Assembly: GCA_005882135.1 (NCBI GenBank)
Contig: VBDR01000034.1
Coordinates: forward strand, 1-52,768
Direction of reading: 5' to 3'
DNA: 52,768 nt
Origin: Chloroflexota bacterium
Lineage (GTDB): Bacteria; Chloroflexota; Dormibacteria; Dormibacterales; Dormibacteraceae
The notes beneath the pieces are model-generated. The model did no database searches. It was not told where the DNA came from and saw only the letters and a program-made list of their open reading frames with translations. The position numbers and the translations under genes were made by a program. This document shows positions 32,438 through 40,015 of this stretch, one piece after another; within the stretch, counting starts at the first letter, position 1, and the number at the start of each line of letters is the position of its first letter.

Positions 32438-34117
32438 CTAACCCTTGAGCGCGGAGGCAGCCGCCTCCCAGCACAGGCGATGGCCGTTGACGCTGTCCTC
32501 GCGCTTGAACCGGACGACAACCATCGTCGGAGTCGGGGCGGCGATGGCGTCGGCGATCGCGGGCTCGAGACCCGAGCGGTCGGACACCGGGCTGTAGACC
32601 AGCCCGTACAGCCTCGCCACCTGCGACAGATCAAGACCCAGCGGGGTGGCGAAGATCTCCTCGAAAACGTCCAGGTGCTCGGCCTGGGGCAGAAAGTTGA
32701 AGATGCCGCCGCCGTTGTTGTCGCAGACGACAAGCGTGGCCCTGATGCCGTGCCGCTGCAGCGCCCACAGGCCGTTCATGTCGTGATACAGCGACAGGTC
32801 TCCCAGGAGCAAAACCGTCGGCACGGCGTCGCGACCCGTCGCCACTCCGAGTCCGGTCGACACCAGTCCGTCGATCCCGCTGGCGCCGCGGTTGCCGAAG
32901 AATCGCTGCTGCGGCCGGGCCAGCGGCCAGAAGCTGTCGGCCGCGCGGATGGGCATGCTCGAGCCGATGAAGACCTGGCCCGGGTCGGGCATGCGCGAGC
33001 TCAGCGCCCGGACGACGTGGCCTTCATGCATGGGCGTCGACACCATGGTGGCCGCGATCGCCGCCGTGGCACGCTTGCCGGCGCTCACCCACTGCTCGCG
33101 CCACGCCGACCGGTCGGGCACGGGCAGGGCCTCGAGCAGCGGCTGTGGATCGCACACCATCACGTTGGTCGCCACGTGGTCTTCGTCGCGCCACGCCCGG
33201 TCGGGATCGATGAGAAACGTCGGCGCGGCCGCCGCGGCCAGCCATCGGTTCATGACTCGCGACGTCGGTGTGGCGCCGATTCGAATGACCAGGTCGGGGC
33301 CGTGCTGCAGAGACCAGCCGGCACGGAGCAGCGCCTCATACGACTCGACGACCGCCCCGGCCTCGCTGCGCCGCAGCTGCGATGTGGGCTCGGCGAGGAG
33401 GGGCAGGCCAAGTCGGTGCAGCGCCGGCGCCAACCGCTCACCTTCCCGAATCTCTCCGGCCACCAGCAGCGGACGTTGCGAGCGCTGGAGCGCCGACGCA
33501 AGCGACGCGACCTGGGCCTGGTTTGGCAGCAGGCGACCGCCTGTCATCGACTGCGCCGGCGCGGCCTCGGCGGTGGGGACCTGGCCAGGTGGCGGCACCA
33601 GCGGCTCGCGAAACGGAAGGTTGACGTGAACCGGCCCGGACTCTGCTTCGGCGACGGCCCGGGCGGCGAGTCGACGCCACACGCGCGCGGCGTTCGGCAT
33701 CTCGACCGGGACACCCGGATCGACGAACCAACGCACGGCGCTGCCGAAGAGGTGCTGCTGGTCGATCGCCTGGTTGGCCCCCACCCCCTGCAGCTCGGGC
33801 GGACGGTCGGCGGTGACGACGATCAGAGGTGTGCGCGAGTACGAAGCCTCGACCACCGCGGCATGAAGCTCCGCGGCGGCGGTCCCCGACGTGGTCAACA
33901 CCAGCGCCGGTTTGCCCGTCGCCTTACCGAGTCCGACGGCAAAAAAAGAGCCGCAGCGCTCGTCGATGTGGACGATGACCTTGATCCGCGGATGCCGCTG
34001 GAGAGCCATCGCCACCGGCGCCGAGCGCGACCCCGGGGAGACGCATGCAAACTCGACACCGTGCGCTGCCAGCTCGTCGACAAAGGTGGCGGCAAAGGAC
34101 TGGGCGACGTCGGTCAT
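32438..34117 (-). CDS. menD: 2-succinyl-5-enolpyruvyl-6-hydroxy-3-cyclohexene-1-carboxylate synthase
   Basis: 559 residues from the ATG at 34117. It is a thiamine-diphosphate enzyme joining isochorismate and 2-oxoglutarate in menaquinone synthesis. The N-terminal PYR domain has CVSPGSRSAPVAMAL, HIDERCGSFFAVGLGKATGKP and LTTSGTAAAEL. The C-terminal PP domain has GNRGASGIDGLVSTGLG, LLLGDLSLYHDMNGL and CDNNGGGIFNFLPQ, with the ThDP/Mg motif GDLS...NN. Start codons of menD and divergent menH are 11 bp apart. Confidence 0.95.
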   Translation of the reverse strand: MTDVAQSFAATFVDELAAHGVEFACVSPGSRSAPVAMALQRHPRIKVIVHIDERCGSFFAVGLGKATGKPALVLTTSGTAAAELHAAVVEASYSRTPLIVVTADRPPELQGVGANQAIDQQHLFGSAVRWFVDPGVPVEMPNAARVWRRLAARAVAEAESGPVHVNLPFREPLVPPPGQVPTAEAAPAQSMTGGRLLPNQAQVASLASALQRSQRPLLVAGEIREGERLAPALHRLGLPLLAEPTSQLRRSEAGAVVESYEALLRAGWSLQHGPDLVIRIGATPTSRVMNRWLAAAAAPTFLIDPDRAWRDEDHVATNVMVCDPQPLLEALPVPDRSAWREQWVSAGKRATAAIAATMVSTPMHEGHVVRALSSRMPDPGQVFIGSSMPIRAADSFWPLARPQQRFFGNRGASGIDGLVSTGLGVATGRDAVPTVLLLGDLSLYHDMNGLWALQRHGIRATLVVCDNNGGGIFNFLPQAEHLDVFEEIFATPLGLDLSQVARLYGLVYSPVSDRSGLEPAIADAIAAPTPTMVVVRFKREDSVNGHRLCWEAAASALKG

Positions 34118-34128
34118 ACGATCGAGTC

Positions 34129-34968
34129 GTGATTCTGGAGGGTAGGGACGCCAGGCTGAGCTACTTTGTGGCCGGCGACGGACCGCCGGTGACACTCCTG
34201 CACGGTTTCACTCAGAGCGGCCGCAGCTGGCGGGAGGTCATCGCGAAGATGCCCGAAGGTTGGCGATGGATCGTGCCTGACCTCCGCGGTCACGGCGAGA
34301 CGCAGACCCCGCCTGGCGAGCCGTGTTCGATGGACGCCTGCGCGGATGACCTGGTCGCGCTGTGGAACGAGCTCGGCTTCGAGCAAACGCACCTCGCCGG
34401 CTACTCGATGGGCGGACGGCTCGCCCTCCACGTCGCGGCGCGGCGGCCGGAGCGGGTCCTCTCGCTGCTGACGATCGGCGCCCATGCCGGGCTGGACAAG
34501 GATGCGCGCGACGAGCGTCGACGAGACGACGAGGCGCTCGCCGAGCGAATCGAGAGGGAAGGCATCGAGCCCTTTGTCAACTACTGGGGCGCGCTGCCGA
34601 TTTTTGCCGGCCTCGAGCGGCGCGGACCTTCGTACGTCGCCCAGGTGCGGGCCGAGCGCTTGCAGAATCGCGCGGCCGGGCTCGCCTGCTCGCTGCGCGG
34701 GATGGGTGCCGGCGCGATGGAACCGCTGTGGGACGAGCTCGCGGAGGTGAGCTTCCCCTGCACGTTTGTGGCCGGTGAGTCCGACCAGCGCTACGTCGCC
34801 ACCGCGCACCGCCTGGCAGCCGCGGTGCGCCAGGGTCGATACGAGATCGTTCCCCGGACCGGGCACGCGGTGCATCAGGAGCGGCCCAATGCCTTCGCTC
34901 GCGTGCTCGACGCTCACCTCGCCGCCGCCGCGGCGGACGTCTCGGCTTCGAGCTCGACCTTCGACTGA
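34129..34968 (+). CDS. menH: MenH-like alpha/beta hydrolase (SHCHC synthase)
   Basis: 279 residues from a GTG. Fold markers are LLHGFTQSGRSW, nucleophile Ser in LAGYSMGGRLAL, PDLRGHG, Asp in FVAGESDQRYV and His in TGHAVHQERP. GxSMGGR together with GFTQSGxSW is the usual MenH pattern, and the position against menD supports the role (elimination of pyruvate from SEPHCHC). Its last 55 bp overlap the small minus-strand gene at 34914. Confidence 0.9.
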   Translation: MILEGRDARLSYFVAGDGPPVTLLHGFTQSGRSWREVIAKMPEGWRWIVPDLRGHGETQTPPGEPCSMDACADDLVALWNELGFEQTHLAGYSMGGRLALHVAARRPERVLSLLTIGAHAGLDKDARDERRRDDEALAERIEREGIEPFVNYWGALPIFAGLERRGPSYVAQVRAERLQNRAAGLACSLRGMGAGAMEPLWDELAEVSFPCTFVAGESDQRYVATAHRLAAAVRQGRYEIVPRTGHAVHQERPNAFARVLDAHLAAAAADVSASSSTFD

Positions 34969-35126
34969 AGCCCGGCCGCGTATCGGGCCGCGCCAAGCCG
35001 CTCCAGGTCGAGCATGCCGCCGTTGTCGACGCGGCAGAGGACGAACCTTCGGTGCCCGTCGCGAGTCAACATCTCGACCTGACGCGCAACCTCGATCGGG
35101 CGTATCGCTGTGAGTCGCGCCCTCAC
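34914..35126 (-). CDS. Small unknown protein translated after menA
   Basis: 70 residues. Its GTG overlaps the menA stop (GTGA), the pattern of a coupled gene. Central REGION-like segment IEVARQVEMLTRDGHRRFV then LCRVDNGGMLDLERLG suggests a small alpha/beta fold; the tail is Ala-rich. No family recognised. It overlaps menH antisense by 55 bp. The conserved-looking core and operon position suggest a menaquinone-linked accessory role, which is inference. Confidence 0.55.
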   Translation of the reverse strand: MRARLTAIRPIEVARQVEMLTRDGHRRFVLCRVDNGGMLDLERLGAARYAAGLQSKVELEAETSAAAAAR

Positions 35127-36019
35127 AGCAGGATCCCAACCGTGAAAAGCAATGCGTAGGCGAGCTGGGCCGCCGCCATCCGTTTGAGTGCCAGCACGAG
35201 CACCGCGGGGGACGTGCTGGCGAACGCGGTCCGCACCGGCACGGAGGCGATCGGGATCCCGAAATGCATCGCCATCACCGTCACCGCAGCGAGCTTGGTC
35301 ATGAAGATGACGATCGGGACCGCGAACGCCGCGGCGACGAGCACGAGCAGCAAGATGCGGGTTCGCTCACGGCCCAGCCGCGTGGCCAGCGTTCGTTTGC
35401 CGGCGGCCGCATCGGTTTCGATATCGCGCAGGTTGTTGAGGACAAGGATCGCCGTCGCGAGAAATCCCATCCCGCATCCCATCAAGACGCTGAGCGCGGT
35501 GATCCGACTGGTCTCCACGTAAACCGTGCCGACCGTCGCCACGAGGCCGAAGAAGAGGAAGACGAAGATCTCGCCCAGGCCGAGGTAGCCGTATGGTCGC
35601 GGCCCCCCCGTGTACAGCCAGCCCGCGAGCAGGCACGCCGCGCCGACGATCAGCAGCCGCCAGTCGACGGCCAGGCTGAGTCCGACCCCCAACACGGCGG
35701 CGACGCCGAAGGCGGCGATCGACGCCCGCCGGACCTGCGCAGGAGCGACAACCCCCGACGAAGCGGCGCGAACGGGCCCGACTCGCCTGTTGTCGGCGCC
35801 GCGCACGAAGTCCGAGTAGTCGTTGGCGAAATTGACCCCGACCTGCATGCCGAGCGCGACCACCAGAGCGGCAACGCCGGCGGCCCATCGCCAGTCACCC
35901 TCATGAACTGCAATCGCCGTCCCCGCGAGCACGGGCGCGACCGAGGCCGCCAGCGTTGCCGGTCGCACGGCCGACCACCAGACTCGCGAGGCGCGCAGAG
36001 GAGCCGCGGCGCCGACCAT
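35123..36019 (-). CDS. menA: 1,4-dihydroxy-2-naphthoate polyprenyltransferase
   Basis: 298 residues from the ATG at 36019, which overlaps the menB stop (TAATG); the frame is open upstream but that is the menB region. A UbiA-type membrane prenyltransferase with about eight or nine helices. The two Asp-rich motifs are NFANDYSDFVRGAD and NNLRDIETDAAAGKRTLATRLG. It attaches the isoprenoid tail to DHNA, giving demethylmenaquinone. It forms an operon menB-menA-small protein. Confidence 0.94.
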   Translation of the reverse strand: MVGAAAPLRASRVWWSAVRPATLAASVAPVLAGTAIAVHEGDWRWAAGVAALVVALGMQVGVNFANDYSDFVRGADNRRVGPVRAASSGVVAPAQVRRASIAAFGVAAVLGVGLSLAVDWRLLIVGAACLLAGWLYTGGPRPYGYLGLGEIFVFLFFGLVATVGTVYVETSRITALSVLMGCGMGFLATAILVLNNLRDIETDAAAGKRTLATRLGRERTRILLLVLVAAAFAVPIVIFMTKLAAVTVMAMHFGIPIASVPVRTAFASTSPAVLVLALKRMAAAQLAYALLFTVGILL

Positions 36020-36849
36020 TACGGTCGCTTTGGAAACTTCGCGAAGTTCGGCTTGCGCTTCTGCACGTAGGCGTCGCGACCTTCCTGCGCCTCTTCGCTC
36101 ATGTAATAGAGGAGAGTCGCGTCGCCCGCGAGCTGCTGGATGCCGGCGAGGCCGTCGTCGGTCGCATTGAGGCCGGCCTTGAGCATGCGCAGCGCGAGCG
36201 GGCTGAGCTCGAGCATGCGGCGGCACCAGGCCACGGTTTCCTTTTCCAGGTCAGCGAGCGGGACGACCTTGTTGACGAGTCCCATGTCGAGGGCCTGCTG
36301 CGCGTCGTATTGCTCGCAGAGGAACCAGATCTCGCGCGCCTTCTTCTGGCCCACGATGCGGGCGAGCAGACCGGCCCCATACCCGCCGTCGAAGCTCCCG
36401 ACACGTGGCCCGGTCTGGCCGAAGCGCGCGTTGTCGGCCGCGATGGTGAGGTCGCAGACCACGTGCAGCACATGGCCGCCACCGATCGCGTAGCCGGCCA
36501 CCATCGCCACCACGGGCTTGGGCAGGCGCCGGATCTGGACCTGGAGGTCGAGCACATTGAGTCGACCGGTGCCGCCGGCGTCCACGTAGCCGTCCTCGCC
36601 GCGCACCCGCTGGTCGCCTCCTGAGCAAAACGCTTCGGTGCCCGCCCCGGTCAGGATGACGACCCCGATCTCGGGATCGTTGCGCGCGACTTCGAACGCC
36701 TTCGACATCTCGACCACGGTCGCCGGCCGGAAGGCATTCCGCACCTCGGGCCGGTTGATGGTGATCTTGGCGATGCCGTCGGAGGTCTCGTACAGGATGT
36801 CCTCGTACTCGCCCGTGCGATTCCATCCGGGCGTTGACTCATCTTTCAA
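36019..36849 (-). CDS. menB: 1,4-dihydroxy-2-naphthoyl-CoA synthase
   Basis: 276 residues from a TTG preceded by GGAG, 8 bases upstream. A crotonase-fold enzyme that closes the second ring of the naphthoquinone from O-succinylbenzoyl-CoA. Typical MenB features are [53 protein letters not shown] and the C-terminal [19 protein letters not shown]. First gene of the menB-menA operon. menC, menE and menG are not in this window. Confidence 0.96.
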   Translation of the reverse strand: MKDESTPGWNRTGEYEDILYETSDGIAKITINRPEVRNAFRPATVVEMSKAFEVARNDPEIGVVILTGAGTEAFCSGGDQRVRGEDGYVDAGGTGRLNVLDLQVQIRRLPKPVVAMVAGYAIGGGHVLHVVCDLTIAADNARFGQTGPRVGSFDGGYGAGLLARIVGQKKAREIWFLCEQYDAQQALDMGLVNKVVPLADLEKETVAWCRRMLELSPLALRMLKAGLNATDDGLAGIQQLAGDATLLYYMSEEAQEGRDAYVQKRKPNFAKFPKRP

Positions 36850-36911
36850 GTCATCACTCCTAGAGCGATCACTAGCACGAATGAAATGCTACGCCGTCAA
36901 CCATGCCGGAG

Positions 36912-36938
36912 GGTCATCCCCTCACCCACATGGTGGGG
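36912..36938. repeat. Degenerate GGGGAG/CTCCCC palindrome after the MocA-like gene (tentative family member)
   Basis: CCCCTCACCCACATGGTGGGGAG shows CCCAC-ATG-GTGGG with imperfect outer pairing. It resembles the second hairpin of the dispersed repeat but lacks a clear first hairpin. It lies in the 92-bp gap between menB and the MocA-like gene, immediately past the latter's stop. Confidence 0.4.
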
Positions 36939-36941
36939 AGC

Positions 36942-37868
36942 CTAGGCGCGCTGGCGGGGACGGCGGCGCGGAAACAGGCGGACGATCTTGGCGTAGTCGT
37001 CAGGGGTGTCGATATCGTCGGGCCGGCCCGGGGCAGGAACGATGTCGAGCAGCTCGGGGCGCCCCTGCAGCACCTGGCGCGCGCCGGCGTCACCGGTGAG
37101 CGCAAACAGCTCGCCCCACAGCTCACGCGCCAGGATCACGGGCGGCGCCCAACCGTCGTCGTCCTGCGAGACAGCGACCGCAGGGCGCGACCCCTCGCGG
37201 CGCCAAGCCCTCAGCAGGGTCGCCACCGTCCTCGAGCCTACGAGCGGCTGGTCGCCCAGCACCACCATCGCGGCCTCGATCTCCGGCCTCATCGCGCGCA
37301 ACCCAACCTGAATCGATGACGCCATGCCGGTCTGGGCCTTGGCGTTGAAGACGAGCTCGGAGCGGCCGTTGATCGCGCGTTTGACGTCGTCCTCGGCGTA
37401 GACGACGACGGTCTGGTGACAGCCGCCTTCGGACGCGGCCTCGAGCACGCGCCGGACCATCGGCACCCCGTCGATGTCCAGCAACAGCTTTTGCGATCCC
37501 GGCATCCGCGAGCTGCGACCCGCGGCAAGCACGACGCCCCCGACCGGCAGCAGCGCCGCCGCCAGCCTCTCGAAGGGAGGCCGCACCGAGCGGATCCATT
37601 CCACCTCGATGCCGGCGCGGATGGCGACCTCGGCGAAATCGCGAAGGCGCCCGCTGTCCCCGTCAACCAGCAGCAGGCGGCGTCCAACCAGCGCTCCAAG
37701 ATCAGGCACCTGCTCGGGAAGACCAACCACGGCCACCGAGCGGCAGTCGCTCCGCGCGGACACGTGCTGCAGCGCGGAATCGAGGTCCTTCCCGCGCACG
37801 ACCATCGAATGCGGCCCGTCAGGCTCGCGATAAGTGCGGCCTCGAATGGCGAGGTCGAGGTCCCCCAT
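36942..37868 (-). CDS. mocA: MocA-like molybdenum cofactor cytidylyltransferase with N-terminal extension
   Basis: 308 residues from the ATG at 37868. Residues about 107-308 are a MobA-like NTP transferase: VVLAAGRSSRMPGSQKLLL, VVYAEDDV, VLGDQPLVGSRT and PVILARELWGELFAL, closest to MocA, which puts CMP on molybdopterin for enzymes of the xanthine oxidase/CO dehydrogenase family. Residues 1-105 are an additional domain I do not recognise (VAVVGLPEQVPDLGALVGRR, then LLLVDGDSGRLRDFAEVA). With the cox cluster 2 kb away, a role in its MCD cofactor is likely. It is divergent from nfo. Confidence 0.85.
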   Translation of the reverse strand: MGDLDLAIRGRTYREPDGPHSMVVRGKDLDSALQHVSARSDCRSVAVVGLPEQVPDLGALVGRRLLLVDGDSGRLRDFAEVAIRAGIEVEWIRSVRPPFERLAAALLPVGGVVLAAGRSSRMPGSQKLLLDIDGVPMVRRVLEAASEGGCHQTVVVYAEDDVKRAINGRSELVFNAKAQTGMASSIQVGLRAMRPEIEAAMVVLGDQPLVGSRTVATLLRAWRREGSRPAVAVSQDDDGWAPPVILARELWGELFALTGDAGARQVLQGRPELLDIVPAPGRPDDIDTPDDYAKIVRLFPRRRPRQRA

Positions 37869-37928
37869 GACAAATACTGACAAAGCCCGCCCAGCATGCC
37901 AGATGGGACCCGAATTACTCTCTCTTGG

Positions 37929-38774
37929 ATGCCGGTTCTTGGAGCTCACGTCGATTCGTCCGGAGGCCTCCACCTTTCCTTCGAGCGCGCCAAGGCGATG
38001 GGGGCGGATGCCATACAGATCCACCCTACTCCGCCCGGGTTCTGGGGATCGCCGAAGCTCGACGAGAACCGGATCGCGACCTTCAAGGAGGCGGCGGCGA
38101 AGCACGGCCACCCGCCCTTTTATTTTCACGCCGTCTACCTGATCAACCTGGCAGGCGATGACCCCACGCTGCGCCAGCGTTCCGAAAGCACGCTCGCCGG
38201 CTATCTGAAAGCCGCTGACGAGCTCGGCGTCAACGGTGTCATCTTCCACACCGGTTCGCACAAGGGCGCCGGCTTCGAAGCACGCCTACCTTCGATCACC
38301 GAGCACCTGCAGCACGTGCTCGAGCGCGCCAGTCCGACATCAGCGCGCCTGTTGATCGAGAACAACGCGGGCCTCGGCGGATGCGTGGGGGCTCGGTTCG
38401 AAGAGATAGCCCAGATGCTCGGCGCGCTCGACAATGATCCAAGGGTCTCGGTTTGCTTTGACACATGCCACGCGTTCGCCTCGGGCTATGACGAGCGCAC
38501 CACGCCTGACGTGAAGAAGACCATCGACGAGCTCGATCGAGTCGTGGGACTCTCGCGCATCGAGGTTATCCACTGCAACGATTCGGTCACCGGGCTGGGT
38601 TCCAACCGCGACCGCCACGCGAACATCGGAACCGGCCAGATCGGCGAGCAGGGCTTTCGCGCCCTCCTGCACGAGCCGCGGCTGGCGAAACTTCCTTTCA
38701 TCCTCGAGGTTCCCGGCGCGGGCGGCGGTCCCGACGCCGAGCAGGTGGCCGTGCTGAAACGGCTGGCAGCATAG
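37929..38774 (+). CDS. nfo: Endonuclease IV (deoxyribonuclease IV)
   Basis: 281 residues from the ATG at 37929, which places MPVLGAHVDSSGGL like other Nfo proteins; an ATG at 37896 would add 11 residues. A TIM-barrel AP endonuclease with three metal ions: HAVYLINLA, FHTGSHKG, LLIENNAG, CFDTCHAFASGYD, HCNDS, DRHANIGTGQIG and LEVPG carry the expected His/Asp/Glu ligands. It repairs abasic sites in DNA. It is followed 11 bp later by the GerW-family gene. Confidence 0.94.
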   Translation: MPVLGAHVDSSGGLHLSFERAKAMGADAIQIHPTPPGFWGSPKLDENRIATFKEAAAKHGHPPFYFHAVYLINLAGDDPTLRQRSESTLAGYLKAADELGVNGVIFHTGSHKGAGFEARLPSITEHLQHVLERASPTSARLLIENNAGLGGCVGARFEEIAQMLGALDNDPRVSVCFDTCHAFASGYDERTTPDVKKTIDELDRVVGLSRIEVIHCNDSVTGLGSNRDRHANIGTGQIGEQGFRALLHEPRLAKLPFILEVPGAGGGPDAEQVAVLKRLAA

Positions 38775-38785
38775 GAGGTCAGAAA

Positions 38786-39106
38786 ATGAAGATCCTGGAC
38801 CAGATCCGAGAGCTCGTGACGGGGACGACGGTTTTTCGCGAGCCATATGAGAAGAACGGCGTCACCGTGATCGCGGCGCTGAAAGTCAGCGGCGGCGGCG
38901 GTGGAGGTGAGGACGCCTCCGCGGCGGGCGGCGGAGGGGTCGGCCTCGATGCGAGGCCGGCGGGTGCCTTCGTCATCAAGGGTGAGGATGTCTCCTGGAT
39001 CCCGGCGATCGACCTCAACCGGATCATCCTTGGCGCGCAGGTCCTGCTGATCGTCGCCATCCTCAGCTGGCGGTCGGTCGCGAGAGCCCGAGCCCGGAAG
39101 CGCTAG
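38786..39106 (+). CDS. GerW/YtfJ-family protein with C-terminal membrane helix
   Basis: 106 residues. Strong AGGAGG (38773-38778) seven bases before the ATG, unusual in this window. GTTVFREPYEKNGVTVIAAL then Gly-rich runs (GGGGGG and GGGG) and GAFVIKGEDVSWIPAI match the GerW (YtfJ) family, named from Bacillus spore germination but widespread in non-sporulating bacteria. Residues about 80-97 form a membrane helix followed by a basic tail. The role is unknown here. Confidence 0.85.
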   Translation: MKILDQIRELVTGTTVFREPYEKNGVTVIAALKVSGGGGGGEDASAAGGGGVGLDARPAGAFVIKGEDVSWIPAIDLNRIILGAQVLLIVAILSWRSVARARARKR

Positions 39107-39327
39107 GCCACATCCTCGGCGGCCGAGGGTCCCTCGATCTCGAGCGTGGGGCGGCGGCGGGGCGGGCGGCGTGTGGCCAGCCCGGCAAGCGAAAGGAGGC
39201 GGCGGCCGAGCTGCTGAATCAGCTTCGGCAGCGACGGTCCGCCGCCGTAGAGGCGCGAGTTCTCGACCTCGCGCTGGATGTCCTTCAGCCGCTGCCACAT
39301 CACGTCCTCGTTCGCATACGGGTTCAT
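39103..39327 (-). CDS. Small basic hypothetical protein
   Basis: 74 residues. The ATG at 39327 has a strong GAGGAGG six bases upstream. The N-terminal half is a charged helix (WQRLKDIQREVENSRLY), followed by LIQQLGRRLLSLAGLA and an Arg/Pro-rich stretch (ATRRPPRRRP) with an acidic end. No family recognised. Its TAG interlocks with the GerW-family TAG in a shared CTAG. Confidence 0.6.
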   Translation of the reverse strand: MNPYANEDVMWQRLKDIQREVENSRLYGGGPSLPKLIQQLGRRLLSLAGLATRRPPRRRPTLEIEGPSAAEDVA

Positions 39328-39415
39328 CGCCAGCCTCCTCTAACCTGCTAATTACCTACGTCAGTTATTATAACCGATGTTCTGGCTTGTGTGGTTATGG
39401 GTAAACTAGACCTCG
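39328..39415. promoter_or_regulatory. AT-rich divergent promoter region with palindrome GTTAT-T-ATAAC
   Basis: Between the small basic gene (left) and the CGNR regulator (right). Perfect 5-bp arms around one base at 39364-39374. TATGGGTAAACT (39396-39407) just before the CGNR start may hold its -10 box, with a very short or absent leader. The palindrome is a reasonable operator, possibly bound by the CGNR protein itself. Confidence 0.45.
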
Positions 39416-40015
39416 ATGTCTGAACGGGAAACCGCCAGGGGCGAGCTCGGCCTGGTCCAGGCGTTCGTCAACTCGGTCGACCTGCAACCCGAAGTAGAGG
39501 AGCTCAAAGACCCAAACACGCTTCGGGACTGGCTGGTTGCAAGGGGCCTGATGGACGGCGCCGAGCCGGTGGATGAATCCGACCTGAAAAACGCCATCGC
39601 CGTCCGCGAGGCGATGCGAGGCGTGATCGGCGGGAACTCGGGCCTGCGGATCTACCCCGTCGTGCTGGCGACCCTCAACCAGGCCGCCGCGGCCAGCCGT
39701 CTGCGCATGCGTTTTGCCCCCGATGGCCGGCCGCGCCTCGAACCGGAGGCGTCCGGCGCCGTGGGCGCGATCGGCCGGCTGGTCGCCGCCCTCTACTCGG
39801 CCATGCAGGACGAGGACTGGGAGCAGCTGAAGCTGTGCGGCTCAGACAGCTGCCGTTGGGCCTTCTATGACCGTTCCAAGAACCACTCCAGCCGCTGGTG
39901 CAGCATGGCCTCCTGCGGCAACCGCGAGAAGGCCCGCCGCTTCCGGCAGCGCTCTTCCCCATTTATGGGGAAGTCCCCGGCGAAGCCGGGGGATGGGGCT
40001 GGCGGGACTCCCTAG
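39416..40015 (+). CDS. ABATE/CGNR zinc-finger transcription regulator with repeat-derived tail
   Basis: 199 residues. Residues 1-130 match the ABATE-type N-terminal domain (FVNSVDLQPEVEEL, LRDWLVARGL, AIAVREAMRG). Residues about 141-175 are the CGNR zinc finger: LCGSDSCRWAFYDRSKNHSS, then WCSMASCGNREKARRF, with four Cys and the CGNR box. The last 20 or so residues (SSPFMGKSPAKPGDGAGGTP) are encoded by the palindromic repeat at 39952-40001 and are not family sequence. It probably binds DNA. It is convergent with the XdhC/CoxI gene via a shared CTAG. Confidence 0.88.
   Translation: MSERETARGELGLVQAFVNSVDLQPEVEELKDPNTLRDWLVARGLMDGAEPVDESDLKNAIAVREAMRGVIGGNSGLRIYPVVLATLNQAAAASRLRMRFAPDGRPRLEPEASGAVGAIGRLVAALYSAMQDEDWEQLKLCGSDSCRWAFYDRSKNHSSRWCSMASCGNREKARRFRQRSSPFMGKSPAKPGDGAGGTP
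39952..40001. repeat. Two-hairpin palindromic repeat, copy 3 (in 3' end of CGNR gene)
   Basis: CTTCCCCAT-TT-ATGGGGAAG (39954-39973, perfect 9-bp arms) followed by CCCCGGC-GAA-GCCGGGG (39975-39991) and GATGGGGCTGG. Read on the minus strand it aligns with copy 2 (31009-31057) across its whole length, including the TTC loop of the shorter hairpin. Confidence 0.85.

Noticed and set aside
32480-34132. 550-codon plus-strand frame opposite menD
   Set aside because: Shadow of menD; composition is Arg/His/Gly-rich with no domain pattern.
38786-39106. GerW-like protein as evidence for sporulation
   Set aside because: The family is common in non-sporulating bacteria; no other spore gene is in the window.
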